Part shown: piece after piece, positions 45,478-57,990 of the stretch | Layout of the letters: every line of letters starts with the position of its first letter | How positions within the stretch are numbered: the first letter of the stretch is position 1 | Assembly: GCA_021018815.1 (NCBI GenBank) | Contig: JAITYX010000011.1 | Span: 7,206,501-7,270,500 of the forward strand | Length of the DNA stretch: 64,000 nt | Source of the DNA: Talinum fruticosum | Taxonomy: Eukaryota; Streptophyta; Magnoliopsida; Caryophyllales; Talinaceae | Reading direction: 5' to 3' | Translations under genes and position numbers: made by a program | Notes under the pieces: model-generated | Seen by the model: the letters and a program-made list of their open reading frames with translations, nothing else | Database searches by the model: none | What the model was told of the DNA's origin: nothing

Positions 45478-46303
45478 CTGTTTTTTTTTAACTTGAATTT
45501 TTCGACTTGTTTTTTGTCTTTCTTGACATTTTCATCTCATTATCATAAAAATTCAAATAGTAGATAATATCTCTCTTCTCTCACCTTTTTCCGCGTACCC
45601 GACCCCTGACCAATCTATAAACCTTTCCCCTTATGAAAACCTGACTCAAATATGACTTGTTGTCCTCCGTAAACTCTACTTTTTCATTGTTTAATGTTTT
45701 TTGCTTACAACTAATAATGTGTGTTCTCTCTCTCTTCTCTTTCAAAACATTTAAAATTTTCATTTTTGGAGAGGTCCCGACCATAAATTATCATTATTAT
45801 GGTTATAAATCATCAATACTAACTCTAATAACTGCATGTTGTCACAAAAATTGACATTTTCGGGATTTAAAATAAATTGACACAAAGATGAAGGAGGGTA
45901 AATAATGGCTCGAAAAATTGAGGCTTAGAAAAATATTTACTAACCTCAAGAGAGTAAATGAAATTTTTGAGTAAAAATTTTATTAAATATATCAATCTCG
46001 GAATTGCCTAGCAAAAAAAATATATCAATCTCGGAATATTAAAACACTACTTATATCTTGTGACAAAACCATTACCATAACACTTTAAAATATTTTTATT
46101 GATTAATAAATCTCAGACTCAGAAATCAAAAATCTTGTAATGGAGAACGAGTAGTTCACATTTAACACTCGTACTGTCTCCCATATTTCTTCTTGTTCTT
46201 GATGAACTAGCTAGATACCCTAGTTTGTCTATTCTAGCGTCTCTCTCTAGCCTTTCCAAATATTCGAAGAAGAGGGGAAGAACAGTAAAGAAAAACAGTG
46301 CCA
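45478..46303. other. Upstream region of the lectin receptor kinase
   Basis: No gene. The last few hundred bases should contain the promoter and 5' UTR, but no single TATA element stands out from the AT-rich background. Confidence 0.4.
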
Positions 46304-48899
46304 ATGGGTTTTCTTCAACTGAAAATCCTAAAGATTCTAGAATTGTTTCTCATAATTTTGAGTACAGAATATTTTCTGTCTCCTGTAATTTCATCAGACT
46401 GTGACGGGGATGTTATCTTCTCATATCCTTCATTCAATAGTAAAAGCTGTAATGAGAGGGGTGGAGATGGGCTGATATGCATAGGAGCGGTGGCTCCAGG
46501 AGAGGGTTACTTGAACCTGACCGCTGCTCCAAAGAATGGTTCAACGGCATCTCTTAGGGCGGACCTGAACGCCATTGGAAGGGTCCTTCATCCAACTCCG
46601 GTTCAAGCCTGGCCAGCCTCCTTCTGCACCAGCTTCACCCTCAGGATCTTGCCGCTTTTAGGCCAGGACTTGGCTGGTGATGGCATGGCTTTTGTCATGG
46701 CTCAGGATACTCATCGTTCTCCTCAGTTGAGCTTTGGATCATATCTCGGCCTCCAAGATCAGAAGATTTCAGGTTAGATTCTCTCTATAAACCCCTCCTC
46801 CACCATAAGTTTGTAATTCAATCAGTATAGGAGTGGAGTTTCCACACTCCCATTAGGCTTTATTTGATTATAAGAAAATAGATTGGAAAGAAAATATAAA
46901 TAGAAAAAAGGTTAAAGAGGAAAAAAGTTAAGAGGAAATTGATTTTTTTTTGTGTTTGGTTCAAGGAAAAATAAAGGGAAAAAAATTATAATAATTTTCG
47001 AATCTCTTACCCATCCACTTAATGACCTTTCCTAATAGAAATCTCTATCTTTTCTTCGTTTCTCTGTCTTTGTGAATTTTTTCAACCATTTTCGTGTCAA
47101 TTTTGGAAGATTGACCAAATTGACAAAATTTTCCATGAGTTTTTTCATCAAAAATTTTTTTCTCTTCTTTTTCTTCAATTCAAACAAGGGAGAAATTCAT
47201 TTTTTACATTTTTTTCTTTACTTCTAATTTTTTTAAATCAAATGGAGCCTTAATGTTTAAATTCTTGGTGACCACAATTTTGCTCGTGAAAGTTGTGGAC
47301 CTTGATAGATCCAAATCAGGCTGAAGCCAGGTCCAAGCCTCCATTAATTGGGGAAGAGTGTAATGACTTGTAGATTTTTAAAACAAAAATTATCAAGCAT
47401 ACAACTTATGGAATTAATTTACTAAGTGTCATAGTTCCCCAAAAATAATAACCATGTCTAACTCAATTTTGGATTGGGTCGATTTTTAGATTGCCAAATA
47501 AAAAGGTTAGATCTGGAATTCACCAGTATCATAAATCGGGAGAGTTTGATAAGACCTAATTTGGCATAGAGTGTATAATCTATCGTTGATTTTTAGATTA
47601 CCAAATAAAAAGATTTTAAATTAAAATAAACCGTACTTTAAGATATTGAATATTTATATATCAAATTATAAAGTTGAGTAATCATGCACTAAACATTAGG
47701 GGTAATTTTTGTTTTTCTAAACTACTACCGATTTAAGGGTGACAACTCGATTGTTTATGACGTGTCAAATTGAGAAAAGAGGAAGAATCATTGATTTAGT
47801 AGGGGTAGCACAATAATTCCCTTTTTCTCAACTTGACACGCCGTAAACACAATCGAGATGTCACCCCTAAATTGTTGATGGTTTAGAAAAGAAAAACCAC
47901 TCTCAAGTACGATGCATGATCGATAAACTTTATAATTTGATATATAAACGTTCAACAATCCCAAAGTATAATCTATTTTAATAAAAACCGCTTTTTATAA
48001 ACGAGTCATGTTTGAGTGTAAAAATTCAAAATAAGAACATATTTTGATTTAATTATGTTAATCCTAATTGGTTCATAAAGTTCGGGATTACCATCTAATT
48101 AATTTCTTTTATGATAAATATGGATGCTCGGTATCCAACTGAAACCCGGTCCAATTTCAGCTAAGTAAAATTTTTGGTTAGACTAAAATCCAAACCATGG
48201 CAGAATTCAAAGAATATAAGATAGTATTAGCTTTCCTTTCCGGACCTCCTCTCATTTCATAAGTTAAAAAACTATAAGATAAGGAAAATAAAAATAATTT
48301 CATCCTAATTCCTGTCCCTCTATCATTGTACGTATTAAGAAATCCTCTACCATCAATTGCTTCACCACATTCACCATCCGTGAAGCCTCAGCATTGCCAT
48401 TACTTTTTTGCCCTTACCAATCTAATTTGGGAAAATTTTGCTCTCAATGTCTCTGTTATAAGTTAGTATTGGTTGTAGTGAGTCCATTGATGATGAGCTT
48501 ACTGTCATTGATGACCATAGTGTAGAGAGAAGCTCGAGAAAGAAGGGAGGAGGTCCGAAAAAAAAAGTGATATATGCCTTTTGAGGTTGTTTTTTATAAT
48601 TATTTTTGGAAGAATATAATTTGGAAATCATTCAATAATTATTGATATATTTTTAAATTTTATATATCTCATATAATTAGTGCATATTCTAATTGACTCA
48701 TATATTATTTTATCTTAACCATCGCCTTAAGAATGACAATTAGCAAAATTGAATAAACTGTTCTAATCTATACACTATATAATGTCAATCTTTTCAAATT
48801 TTAAAATGTTGCAACTAGAGTGAATTAAGGAGTTTTGTCCAATAAAAAAATGAATAATTTATCATTTAAAAAAATAAGTTTCCACTTATCTATCGACTC

Positions 48900-48930
<31 letters not shown>

Positions 48931-49091
48931 CTATACACTATATAATGCCAATCTTTTCAAAAAGATGATATGGTGGTCTGAGAGTGAATTTATGAGTTTT
49001 GTCCAATAAAAATAATAATTTATCATTGAAAAAAAAAGGTTTCCACTCATATATGGACTCTTTTTTACTCCATGCCAAAATAAATATTATG

Positions 49092-49145
<54 letters not shown>

Positions 49146-50553
49146 TATTTTTTAGAAAAATTAAACAAAATTAAAAACAATAAAATAAAAACATAATCTT
49201 AAATAAAAAGTTAAACAAATAATAAAATGCACTAAATAAATACGAAAAATAAATAATTAAATTACCAAAATATTAAAACTATTTTATGGACCTAATGGCC
49301 TAAAAACCTAAAATAAAAATAAAAACTAAACTTATAAATTTATTAAATTAAAAAAAATTAGTAAATAAGTCTGAAAAATTATCAAATCAGTTATATATTA
49401 TAAAATTATCCAATATTAATATGAAAATTAAATAATAATTAATCATCCTAATTAATTTATAAAAATATAAACCAGAAAATAAAAACAAAACTAAGCAGAA
49501 AATTAATAAATAACAAATATACAAAATCATATAATAAATTAAATCAAAAATCTGAAAAACTAAAACCCAAAAATATTTTTTTATAGTTTTTCAGAAAAAT
49601 TAAACAAAAATAAAAATAATAAAATAAAAATATAATCTTAAACAGAAAGTAAAATAAATAATAAACTGCACTAAATAAATGAGAAAATAAATAATTAAAT
49701 TACGAGAATACTAAAATTATTTTTTGGACCTGAATATATCCTAAACACCTAAAATCAAAATGAAAAAACTAGATTTATAAATTTATTAAATTAAAGACCT
49801 GTTTTAACCTAAATTACAAAAAAATCTAAAAAATTATCAAATCACTTATAAAAACTAACAAAATTAATACCAACAGATAAAAAAGACTCTAACTAAACCC
49901 TATAATAATATAAAAATAAAATTAACCAAAGAAGACTAATTTTATTCTAACTTCTAGCAAACCGACTAAAAAATAACAAAAACGAACAGAAAAATAATCT
50001 AGAAATTAAAATATATCAAGACATGAAATAAAATTAATATATATAGTTATGTATTTATTTATTTATTTAGATTGTATATTAGCTCTCATTTGTTTTTATG
50101 TATATTGATATGCAATATTATTTTGGGCTTGAAATATAATAATTTTGTCTAACATTATTAATTTTTCATTGTTGATGGTGTTTTTTGACTTGATGACAAA
50201 AATTGTATTAGTTCAAAATATATTTATTATAAGAATCTATACACTATATAATGCTAATCTTTTCAAAAAGATGACATGGCGGTCCGAGAATGAATTTAGG
50301 AGTTTCGTCCAATAAAAAATAATAATTTATCATTGAAAAAAATAGGTTCCCACTCATATATGCACTCTTTCTTACTCCATGGTAAAATAAATATTATTAT
50401 CTATACACTATATAATGCCAATCTTTTCAAAAAGACGACATGGCGGTATAAGAGTGAATTTAGGAGTTTCGTCCTATAAAAAATAATAATTTATCATTGA
50501 AAAAAATAGGTTTCCACTCATATATGGACTCTTTTTACTCCATTCCAAAATAA

Positions 50554-50584
<31 letters not shown>

Positions 50585-53500
50585 TTTTCAGAAAAATTAA
50601 ACAAAATTAAAAATAATAAAATAAACACATAATCTTAAACAAAAAGTTAAACAATAATAAAATGCACGAAATAAATATGAAAATAAATAATTAATTTACC
50701 AAAATATTAAAACTATTTTATGGACTTAATAGTCTAAAAATCTAAAACAAAAATAAAAAAATAAATTTATAAATTTTATTAAATTAAAAACATGCTTTAA
50801 TCTAAATTAGTAAATAAGTCTGAAAAATTATCAAATCAGTTATATATTATAAAATTATCTAATCTTAATATGAAAATTAAATAATAATTAATCATCCTAA
50901 TTAATTCATAAAAATATAAAACAGAAAAACAAAACTAAGTAGAAAATTAATAAATGACAAATATACAAAATTATTTAATAAATTAAATCAAAAATCTGAA
51001 AATAAATATTTTTTTTATAGTTTTTAGAAAAATTAAACAGAATTAAGAATAATAAAATAAAAATATAATCTTAAACAGAAAGTAAAACAAATAATGAACT
51101 GTACTAAATAAATGAGAAAATAAATAATTAAATTACCAGAATATTAAAATTAGTTTTTGGACCTGAATATATCCTAAACACCTAAAATCAAAATGAAAAA
51201 ACTAAATTTATAAATTTATTAAATTAAAGACCTCCTTCAACCTAAATTAGAAAAAATCTAAAAATTATCAAATTAGTTATAAAAACTAAGAAAATTAATA
51301 CTAATAGATTAAAAAGATTCTAACTAAACTCTATAATAATATAAAATAAAATTAACTGAAGAAGACTAATTTTATTCTAACTTCTAACAAACTGAATAAA
51401 AAATAACAAAAACGAAAAGAAAAGTAATCTGAAAATTAAAATATATTAAGACATAAAATAAAATTGATATATATCGTTATGTATTTATTTATTTAGGGTT
51501 TGGATTGTGTATTAGCTCTCATTTATTTTTATGTATATTGATATGCAATATTATTTTGGGCTTGAAATATAATAATTTTGTCTAACATTATTAATTTTTC
51601 ATTGTTGATGGTGTTTTTTGACTTGGTGTCATAAAATTATATTAGTTCAAAATATATTTATTATAAGAATTTTAAAATTAAAATCAACAGGAACATGTTA
51701 TAAAAATAATATTTAAATATTTAACTATCCGAGGAAGCAATTTGGTTATTACCTTCATCCTATGTACAAAATAATTTAATAAACCTTAATAAATCATAAA
51801 TTAGTATAATAAAAATATTAAAACTACATATATACTTGATATTAATAATTAAAAATGCCTACAAGATAGAAAATTATTATTCAAATATATTGTGGAATAA
51901 AATGTAATGAATAAAAAGTTAGGAATTATATTGCTTCAGTTCGTAATTTGTATACTTTAAGTTCATAATTTGTGTCATGTTTAAAAAATTTCAAACTTAA
52001 TATACCAACTTCTATTAAGCCCATAGGATTTTGAATAAATTCATTTGTCTCAAAATTTTTGCACAACATACGGATCATTTTTTTTTATGTTACAAATACG
52101 GTTTATTTTAGTTTCTTCCTAACATGTCTATCTCGTGACTTATTATTGACAAACATATTTAAATCATATCTTTTACTATTGTAAGTTTTCTTAATTATTA
52201 AAAGATCAATAATTGCCATCAAACCTCCCCGCCATCTTGAAATAGAATTTCATGTTACTCTTATTATGTTAATTACTTGAAAGGAAGAGTTGTGTCTCGA
52301 GGGAAGCGATTGGTTGTTAATCGAGTAAAACATGTATTTATAAAATCTCAGTTGTATCAATATTTTTTCCCAATTGATTCACTACTAAAATCGCGATCAA
52401 TTTTCAATATAAGTACAAAATACGAGATGGTTTTATTACTCTATGCTGCGAATTGACCTATCATACCCTTTATTATGATGCAAATTACCTATTATTGTTA
52501 AATATATTTGGATCACTTTTATCATTATAATATTTTTCATATTAATCTCAATATAAATAGTTATTATATGTTTAATTATCTTTGTGTGCAAAGGTAGGTA
52601 AGAATAGATAAATCATTGTATTCACCTTATAATTTTAAAAAATGAGATCACATTATGGGTATATGTATACTTTTTAAGAGTTTGTGTAATATTTAAGTCA
52701 ATAATGCTTTAGTAAGTTGGTTGCATATAAACGTTTATCTATGCGTTTATTAAGTTAAATTAGTGTTGACTTTGTCTGTAAAGAGTTATGAGTTATAAGT
52801 TTGATATTCTTTTATTGATTTGATGTACTTTGTATTGTAATATTAATTTGTGACATAATGATATTTATTGTCATCTATAGGTTATCTAACTCAATATCTA
52901 CCAATCATATATTATTCCTTTTCCTACTAATATTTAACTTTTGATACTCAAACATATTGTCACACTATTTCTATAATCGTATGAGTTAGGATTATTTAAA
53001 TTGTTTGATTCTTAGAGGAGTCCGACTTCTTAATATTCCAAATCACATGTGTAATCTTAAAACCTTAATGATATTTTTTAACATTCTTTTTTATTTATTA
53101 TTTTAGATTATTTATTTATTATTTTGAAATTTAGAATGATTGGAATATGAATGTGTGCTTGGGCTCTAATGATTTTTATGTGTTGGGTTCGATAACTTTG
53201 ATTAGTCACGAAAGTGTTTTCATTATGAGGGGATAACATGTATAAGAACGTTGTTGACAAGTGAAATCATTCAATAAAATCAAATGATCGAGAAAAAGAA
53301 ACTCATAAGTACAACATCATTGCGTAATTCAATAATTTCTTAGGTTATGCATTGTACTAACATTGCTCCGTGCATAGCACGAGTCCGGACTAGTAGTATA
53401 TAATCTGAAACTTGTTCGATCACTGAATCATTCCTTTCTCCATTATGCATCAACATTGTGAAGTCACAGGTCCGTCAATAACTTTCACTACCTTTTACTG

Positions 53501-55895
53501 TTCTGTTTTTTTTTTTTTTTTTTTTGGTTTTTATCAATATGTGGATTTCCATTGATCTCATCTCTCGCAAAAGGTTTTAGGTGCATTTTTACATGTCTTA
53601 AGAGTCAAGACTCAAACATACTTCAATTTAAATCTTCTAACTATTTGAGTTCAGTTTCGATTGTTTCATGATAACAATAAAGCTCGTTTAAATGGATAGC
53701 ATCGGCATGCATTGCCTCGTGGGCTTAAACGAGCAAACACTAGCCGCAAATTTTCAATCTTGGCAGCCGGGCATGGAAAATAATTTGCAGCCTCGAACCT
53801 AGCGGCTCAGCTCTTTTGATTTCCAGCCATAAATGCTTCTTGTAGTTTACCACCTCAGGCTATTTTCTTCGTTTCTAAGAACTACTCTTAGTTCAAACCC
53901 TTGTTTTTTTCCACAGATGGAACCAAATTCCAGCAGCTAGCCATTGAATTTGACACATTCAAGAATGAGTTTGATCCAGATGACAATCACATTGCAATAG
54001 ACTCTATGAGTGTGGCGAATTCCCTAATTGCAAAGAGCTTGAATTCAACGTCCATTAATCTCAAAGGCGGGAGGAAGATCAAAGTCAAGATAGTGTACAA
54101 TGGGCGGGAAAAGCAACTCCAAATCTATGTGGGTTATGTAGGGAAACCCCTAGTGAGTTTCCTCAACTACTCAATAAAAGTGTTCAAGACCCTTCCACCC
54201 TTGGTTTATGTAGGATTTACAGCCTCAACTGGAACACTATATGAGACACACGAAGTGCTTGATTGGGTTTTTACCTCTACCCCTCTACCCTACTCAACTA
54301 TCAAGAATGAGAAGAAGGAAAAGACCACATTGGAAAGCATCCTCCCAATTTCAGGGGGCTTAGTTCTCTTCGCAGTTTTTGCATTTCCGATCATCCGACG
54401 ACAATTAGTTAGGAAGAGGGAAAGATTAAGGAGAATAGAGGATATCGAAAGGCGGTCCACTACTATGGTTCCTAGGAAGTTTACTTACAAGCAGCTTGCT
54501 AATGCTACTAAGAATTTCAGCAAGGATAAATTGTTGGGCACCGGTGGTTTTGGCAGTGTTTATAAAGGGCATATCGTTGACCCCCTCAGAGTATTGCTGT
54601 TAAGAGGATTTCAGCAGACTCAAAACAAGGTATATTTGTGACAAATTGCTTTTCTATTATCATTTCCTGGCTTGATTTCAACCCCATTTATTGAAATTAA
54701 ATCTACCTTTCTATTATGTTATATCAAATCCGTGGGTTGAATGAATTTAACTTGCCTGTACTAAAACCTTCAAAAATTTGCATGGATCTATCTAATATTG
54801 CCAGATCTATAGTTTTTTTGTTTTTTTCTTGACATTTATAAAGAATTCAATACTTGATAATTAGTTGGAAAAAATGATTCACAAGCTGAAATGGGGATTG
54901 TGTTCACAAGCCAAAGTGCACTGTACAGACCACAAACCACAAACTAATTGCACCAGATTTAGGTCAGCTATGTAGATCAGGCCACGTTTGCCCACAGGTT
55001 TGTTTTCAAGGGATTGGCACTAGCTGGAGATGTTTAGAATACTACATTTTTATGCCTTGTTAGTTAAAATATTTTAGTTGCTCTCATCAGTTCATCTACC
55101 TCATGGACCAAGGCCTCTAATCTGTTTGTTCTTTCCATAGGAGAGAGGGAATATTTGGCAGAAATATGCACAATTGGATGCCTAAGGCACAGGAACATAC
55201 TGCAACTCCAAGGCTGGTGCCATGAGAATGAGCACCTCCTTCTAGTATATGACTACATGCCGAATGGGAGCCTTCACCATGTCCTAAGCGGAAGCTGCCT
55301 CGATTGGAAGACACGATATAAAATCCTTACAGGTCTAGCATCAGCATTGTTGTACATGCATGAAGAATGTGGAGACCCTGTGGTGCATAGAGATGTCAAG
55401 CCTAGCAATGTCATGTTAGATTTGGAGTTCAATCCTCATCTTGGGGATTTTGGTCTAGCACGACTGCTTAAGAATGTTGGTGGGATCACCACAATGTTGG
55501 CCGGTACCCTAGGGTACATGGCACCAGAAGTCAGCTACACTGGCAAGGTTATAACTGCATCTGATGTCTACAGTTTTGGGGTTGTGGTGCTAGAGGTTGT
55601 TTGTGGCAGAAGAATAAACAATCTTCTAGGAGAAAATTACTTGGTTGACTATGTATGGGATATGCATGTGAAGGGCTCTTTGCTAGACTCTGTTGACCCT
55701 AGGCTTAATGGGCATTTTGCACAAGATGAAGCGATAAGGATGCTGAGAGTGGCACTTGCATGTGTGCATCTGGACTCCAACTTAAGGCCTAAGATGAGGA
55801 AGGTGGTTCAAATTTTGATGAACCCAGATGAGCCTCTCATGGACCTACCTGATGCTCAACCAACTTTCTCTGTCTTGCTGCAAGGTGGGAATTGA
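46304..55895 (+). CDS. L-type lectin receptor-like kinase, one frameshift
   Basis: Plasma-membrane receptor kinase with an outer legume-lectin domain and an inner Ser/Thr kinase. Exons 46304-46772, 53917-54629 and 55141-55895, about 645 residues, as usual for the family. I chose the ATG at 46304; the open frame extends upstream only through a GTG codon. Order: signal peptide (about 1-27), lectin domain (FSYPSF, GDGMAFVMA, AIEFDTFKNEFDPDDNHIAID), membrane helix (ISGGLVLFAVFAFPII), basic stop-transfer (RRQLVRKRERLRR), then kinase: GTGGFGSVYKG loop, AVKR lysine, VVHRDVKPSNVMLD, GDFGLARLL, GYMAPE and SDVYSFGVV. It is an RD kinase. Exon 1 joins exon 2 in the lectin domain in phase. Exon 2 has one base too few: AVKRISADSKQ is one frame off from upstream, with the change near the CCCCC run at about 54580, and the splice phase to exon 3 also requires one more base. 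Subgroup not determined. Confidence 0.88.
47615..47995. mobile_element. Fold-back MITE in intron 1
   Basis: About 380 bp. Arms 47615-47800 and 47830-47995 are reverse complements with moderate divergence. Shared blocks include tttatatatcaaattataaag and cgtgtcaa.ttgagaaa around the centre. Confidence 0.8.
48767..51690. repeat. 1.47-kb tandem duplication in the Helitron
   Basis: A unit made of a short 5' piece (about 163 bp) plus a long piece (about 1.3 kb) occurs at 48767-50235 and again from 50236. The long piece itself contains a diverged internal repeat (compare 49150-49560 with 49596-49900). Confidence 0.85.
49087..49144. repeat. (AAT)n microsatellite
   Basis: About 58 bp of AAT. Shorter runs at 48898-48930 and 50560-50583 sit at matching places of the Helitron copies. 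Confidence 0.95.
53394..53916. other. 3' part of receptor-kinase intron 1
   Basis: No gene. Contains a long T-run (53505-53525) and a pyrimidine-rich acceptor ending ttgtttttttccacag at 53916. Confidence 0.6.
54574..54598 (+). other. Frameshift site in the kinase ATP-binding lobe
   Basis: Between the glycine-rich loop (GTGGFGSVYKGHIVDP) and the catalytic lysine block (AVKRIS) the frame moves by one base. A sixth C in the CCCCC run would connect them. Confidence 0.85.
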
Positions 55896-56645
55896 ATGGG
55901 AACATAGTCCTATATTCGCTAACGAGTCAAAATTTCTTGGCTAATTGTTACTGGGGGTATCATCACTCAGATTAGCAGGAGTAAAAAAAATTGAAGAAAA
56001 TTATAGAAGTTAAGGAGATGAAAGGTGTAGATGGAAATTAGTGAATTAGTGAAGCAGAAAAACACTAAGAGCAAAGCAACAAATTAAAATCATCAAAATC
56101 TCCACAGGATTTTTGTTTCACCAAAAATGATGGTTGTCCGTCCTTATCATCTTCCTCTTTGGCATATATAGTGGTTAGCAAGGTCACCTATGGAGCGTCA
56201 ATCCCTTTCCTGAAGAGCAAATTTTAGGGTGTATAAAATTTTCCCTTGTTTCAGGAGAACTTTGCAGCAAACACATCTCTTGTGCACCATATTATTGTTA
56301 GAGCCAAGCTTATGTTGGATTATCTTGACTGGTGCCTATAGTCTCCGCTTCCTAAGTAGGGGTTTTGGACCATAAGGATTTTTAGGGAAATGACAATTGC
56401 AAATGTCAAGATTAAGGCTCCACTTGTTTCAATCTTCAACTCATAATTAAGTGGTATGTTCTAAATAATATTTAAATAATATAATTTCAATATAAGGAGT
56501 AAGACTATTGCACCTCACTTGTTCTCCATGGAGCCTCTCTCTAACTCTCTTCCGTTGTGGATGCACTCACTTGTTATCACTTGAAATAATTTCCCATACA
56601 AGTATGTATACGGTTGTTATTTTTAAATTGAGTATAAATATAAAT
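55896..56645. other. 3' flank of the receptor kinase
   Basis: Probable 3' UTR and downstream sequence. No second gene or clear poly(A) signal identified. Confidence 0.5.
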
Positions 56646-56655
56646 ATGGCTAAAT

Positions 56656-57188
56656 ACACCTGGTAAAACTAACTCGAAACGAACGGGTCAACCCGAATGA
56701 CCCGAAACCCAAACCGAGCCGACATTCGAAACAGTTGAACCGAATTTGACCCGAAAATCGAAATGAATCGTCCGAACCAAACCCAAATCTAATGAACTCG
56801 ATTCAGATCTGAATCAAAATGACCCGAACCGAAACCGAACCGAACCCAAAATGACCCTAACCGATTTAACTCGAATAAAAGTGACCCAACTCACTTTTTT
56901 TTTTGTGGGTCTCTCGGGATGTACTTTTGTGCCTATAATGGTACAATTTTTTTAGTGGGTACAATTTTGAATCAATTTTGACCCAAAAAGTGACCCGATT
57001 ACGCCCCAAAGTCGACCCGATCCGAGATTAACTCGAACCAAACTCAAACCCGACCCGAACAAGATTGACCCAAGTTAAACCGAACCGAAGTTGACTCGAA
57101 CCGAAACCGAACCGGACCCGAACGAAATCGCTCCGAAGTTGACCCGAACCGAACTTAACCCGAATCGAATGACCCAATTGCTGCGTCT
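56656..57188. mobile_element. hAT-like MITE
   Basis: About 533 bp flanked by an exact 10-bp repeat ATGGCTAAAT (56646-56655 and 57189-57198), of which 8 bp would be the hAT target duplication. The interior is dense in gacccgaacc and ccgaaccgaa phrases. Terminal repeats (ACACCTGGTAAAAC and inverted AGACGCAGCAATTG) are poorly matched, so the superfamily call is tentative. Confidence 0.7.
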
Positions 57189-57198
57189 ATGGCTAAAT

Positions 57199-57919
57199 CA
57201 GTCCGAAATCCTACATGTTTATTCCTAATAAATGAGATGGGTATTCTCTTTTAGAATTACTCTTAATATCAATTGTTATTTTAATGTCGAATAAAAGTAC
57301 TATTTCTCTCCCATATCGATATAAATATTTTATTCTTTTTCCACCTAACTTCCCGAAATATTTTTGACAATTACCAAATATTTGAAATGGTAAATAATGA
57401 CGGCTCAGATCATTCCCACAGTAACTAATCCATTTCCACCCACCAACCAATTAAACACACCCTATGCTTCCCACCAAAGAAGAGGCCTAAATTTTTCCAA
57501 AACCTTGGCCCCCATCCAATTATATTTGAACCCGGGTACCATTTTCCATGTAATCAGTCTCCCTCATGCATTATGTTCTTCCAATCGAGGGGCCCCAAAC
57601 AGTCTCCTTGCCTCTGTCTCTCTCTCTCTGCCTTGTCAATATTCCGAAAAAGACCAAAAATGATCACGGCAGTGTTTTCCCATATGGAGGAATTTTTTGT
57701 GTAGTAAAACTAGGGACATATCCTTTCCCATATGGAGTAGCATTCCAGAATCTTGACTTTAATTAAAACGCAAAAGACGAGTGAGAAGTCAATGGGTCAA
57801 ATTTCAAAATCACTTCATTTTTAATTAATTTTTAGTCCCAGAAATATAATTTGATAAATTTGAGGTTTTTTGGCCTTCAAGTGAATACTTTCATTTCGAA
57901 TAATTTTTGTTTTTTTATG

Positions 57920-57920
<1 letters not shown>
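57199..57920. other. No gene supported
   Basis: A short plus-strand frame (57397-57663) shows no known motif. tttcccatatggag occurs twice, near 57675 and 57725. Confidence 0.4.

Positions 57921-57921
<1 letters not shown>

Positions 57922-57987
<66 letters not shown>
57922..57987. repeat. (TA)n microsatellite
   Basis: About 66 bp of TA. Confidence 0.95.

Positions 57988-57989
<2 letters not shown>

Positions 57990-57990
<1 letters not shown>

Larger units (their letters stand above)
48767..53393 (+). mobile_element. Non-autonomous Helitron with four 5' ends
   Basis: The 3' end is typical: a hairpin CGTGC-ata-GCACG (53369-53381), nine bases later CTAG at 53390-53393, followed by T. The 5' end TCTATACACTATATAATG, each time preceded by A, occurs four times: 48767, 48930, 50236 and 50400. 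No Rep/helicase gene is seen, and the interior is extremely AT-rich. It lies in the first intron of the receptor kinase, in the gene's orientation. Confidence 0.8.

Noticed and set aside
48938..49196. Poly-isoleucine open frames on both strands
   Set aside because: Translation of an (AAT)n microsatellite in the Helitron.
46304..55895. Two separate genes: a small lectin and a receptor kinase
   Set aside because: Exon 1 ends in the middle of the lectin fold and joins exon 2 in the correct phase with conserved lectin motifs on both sides.
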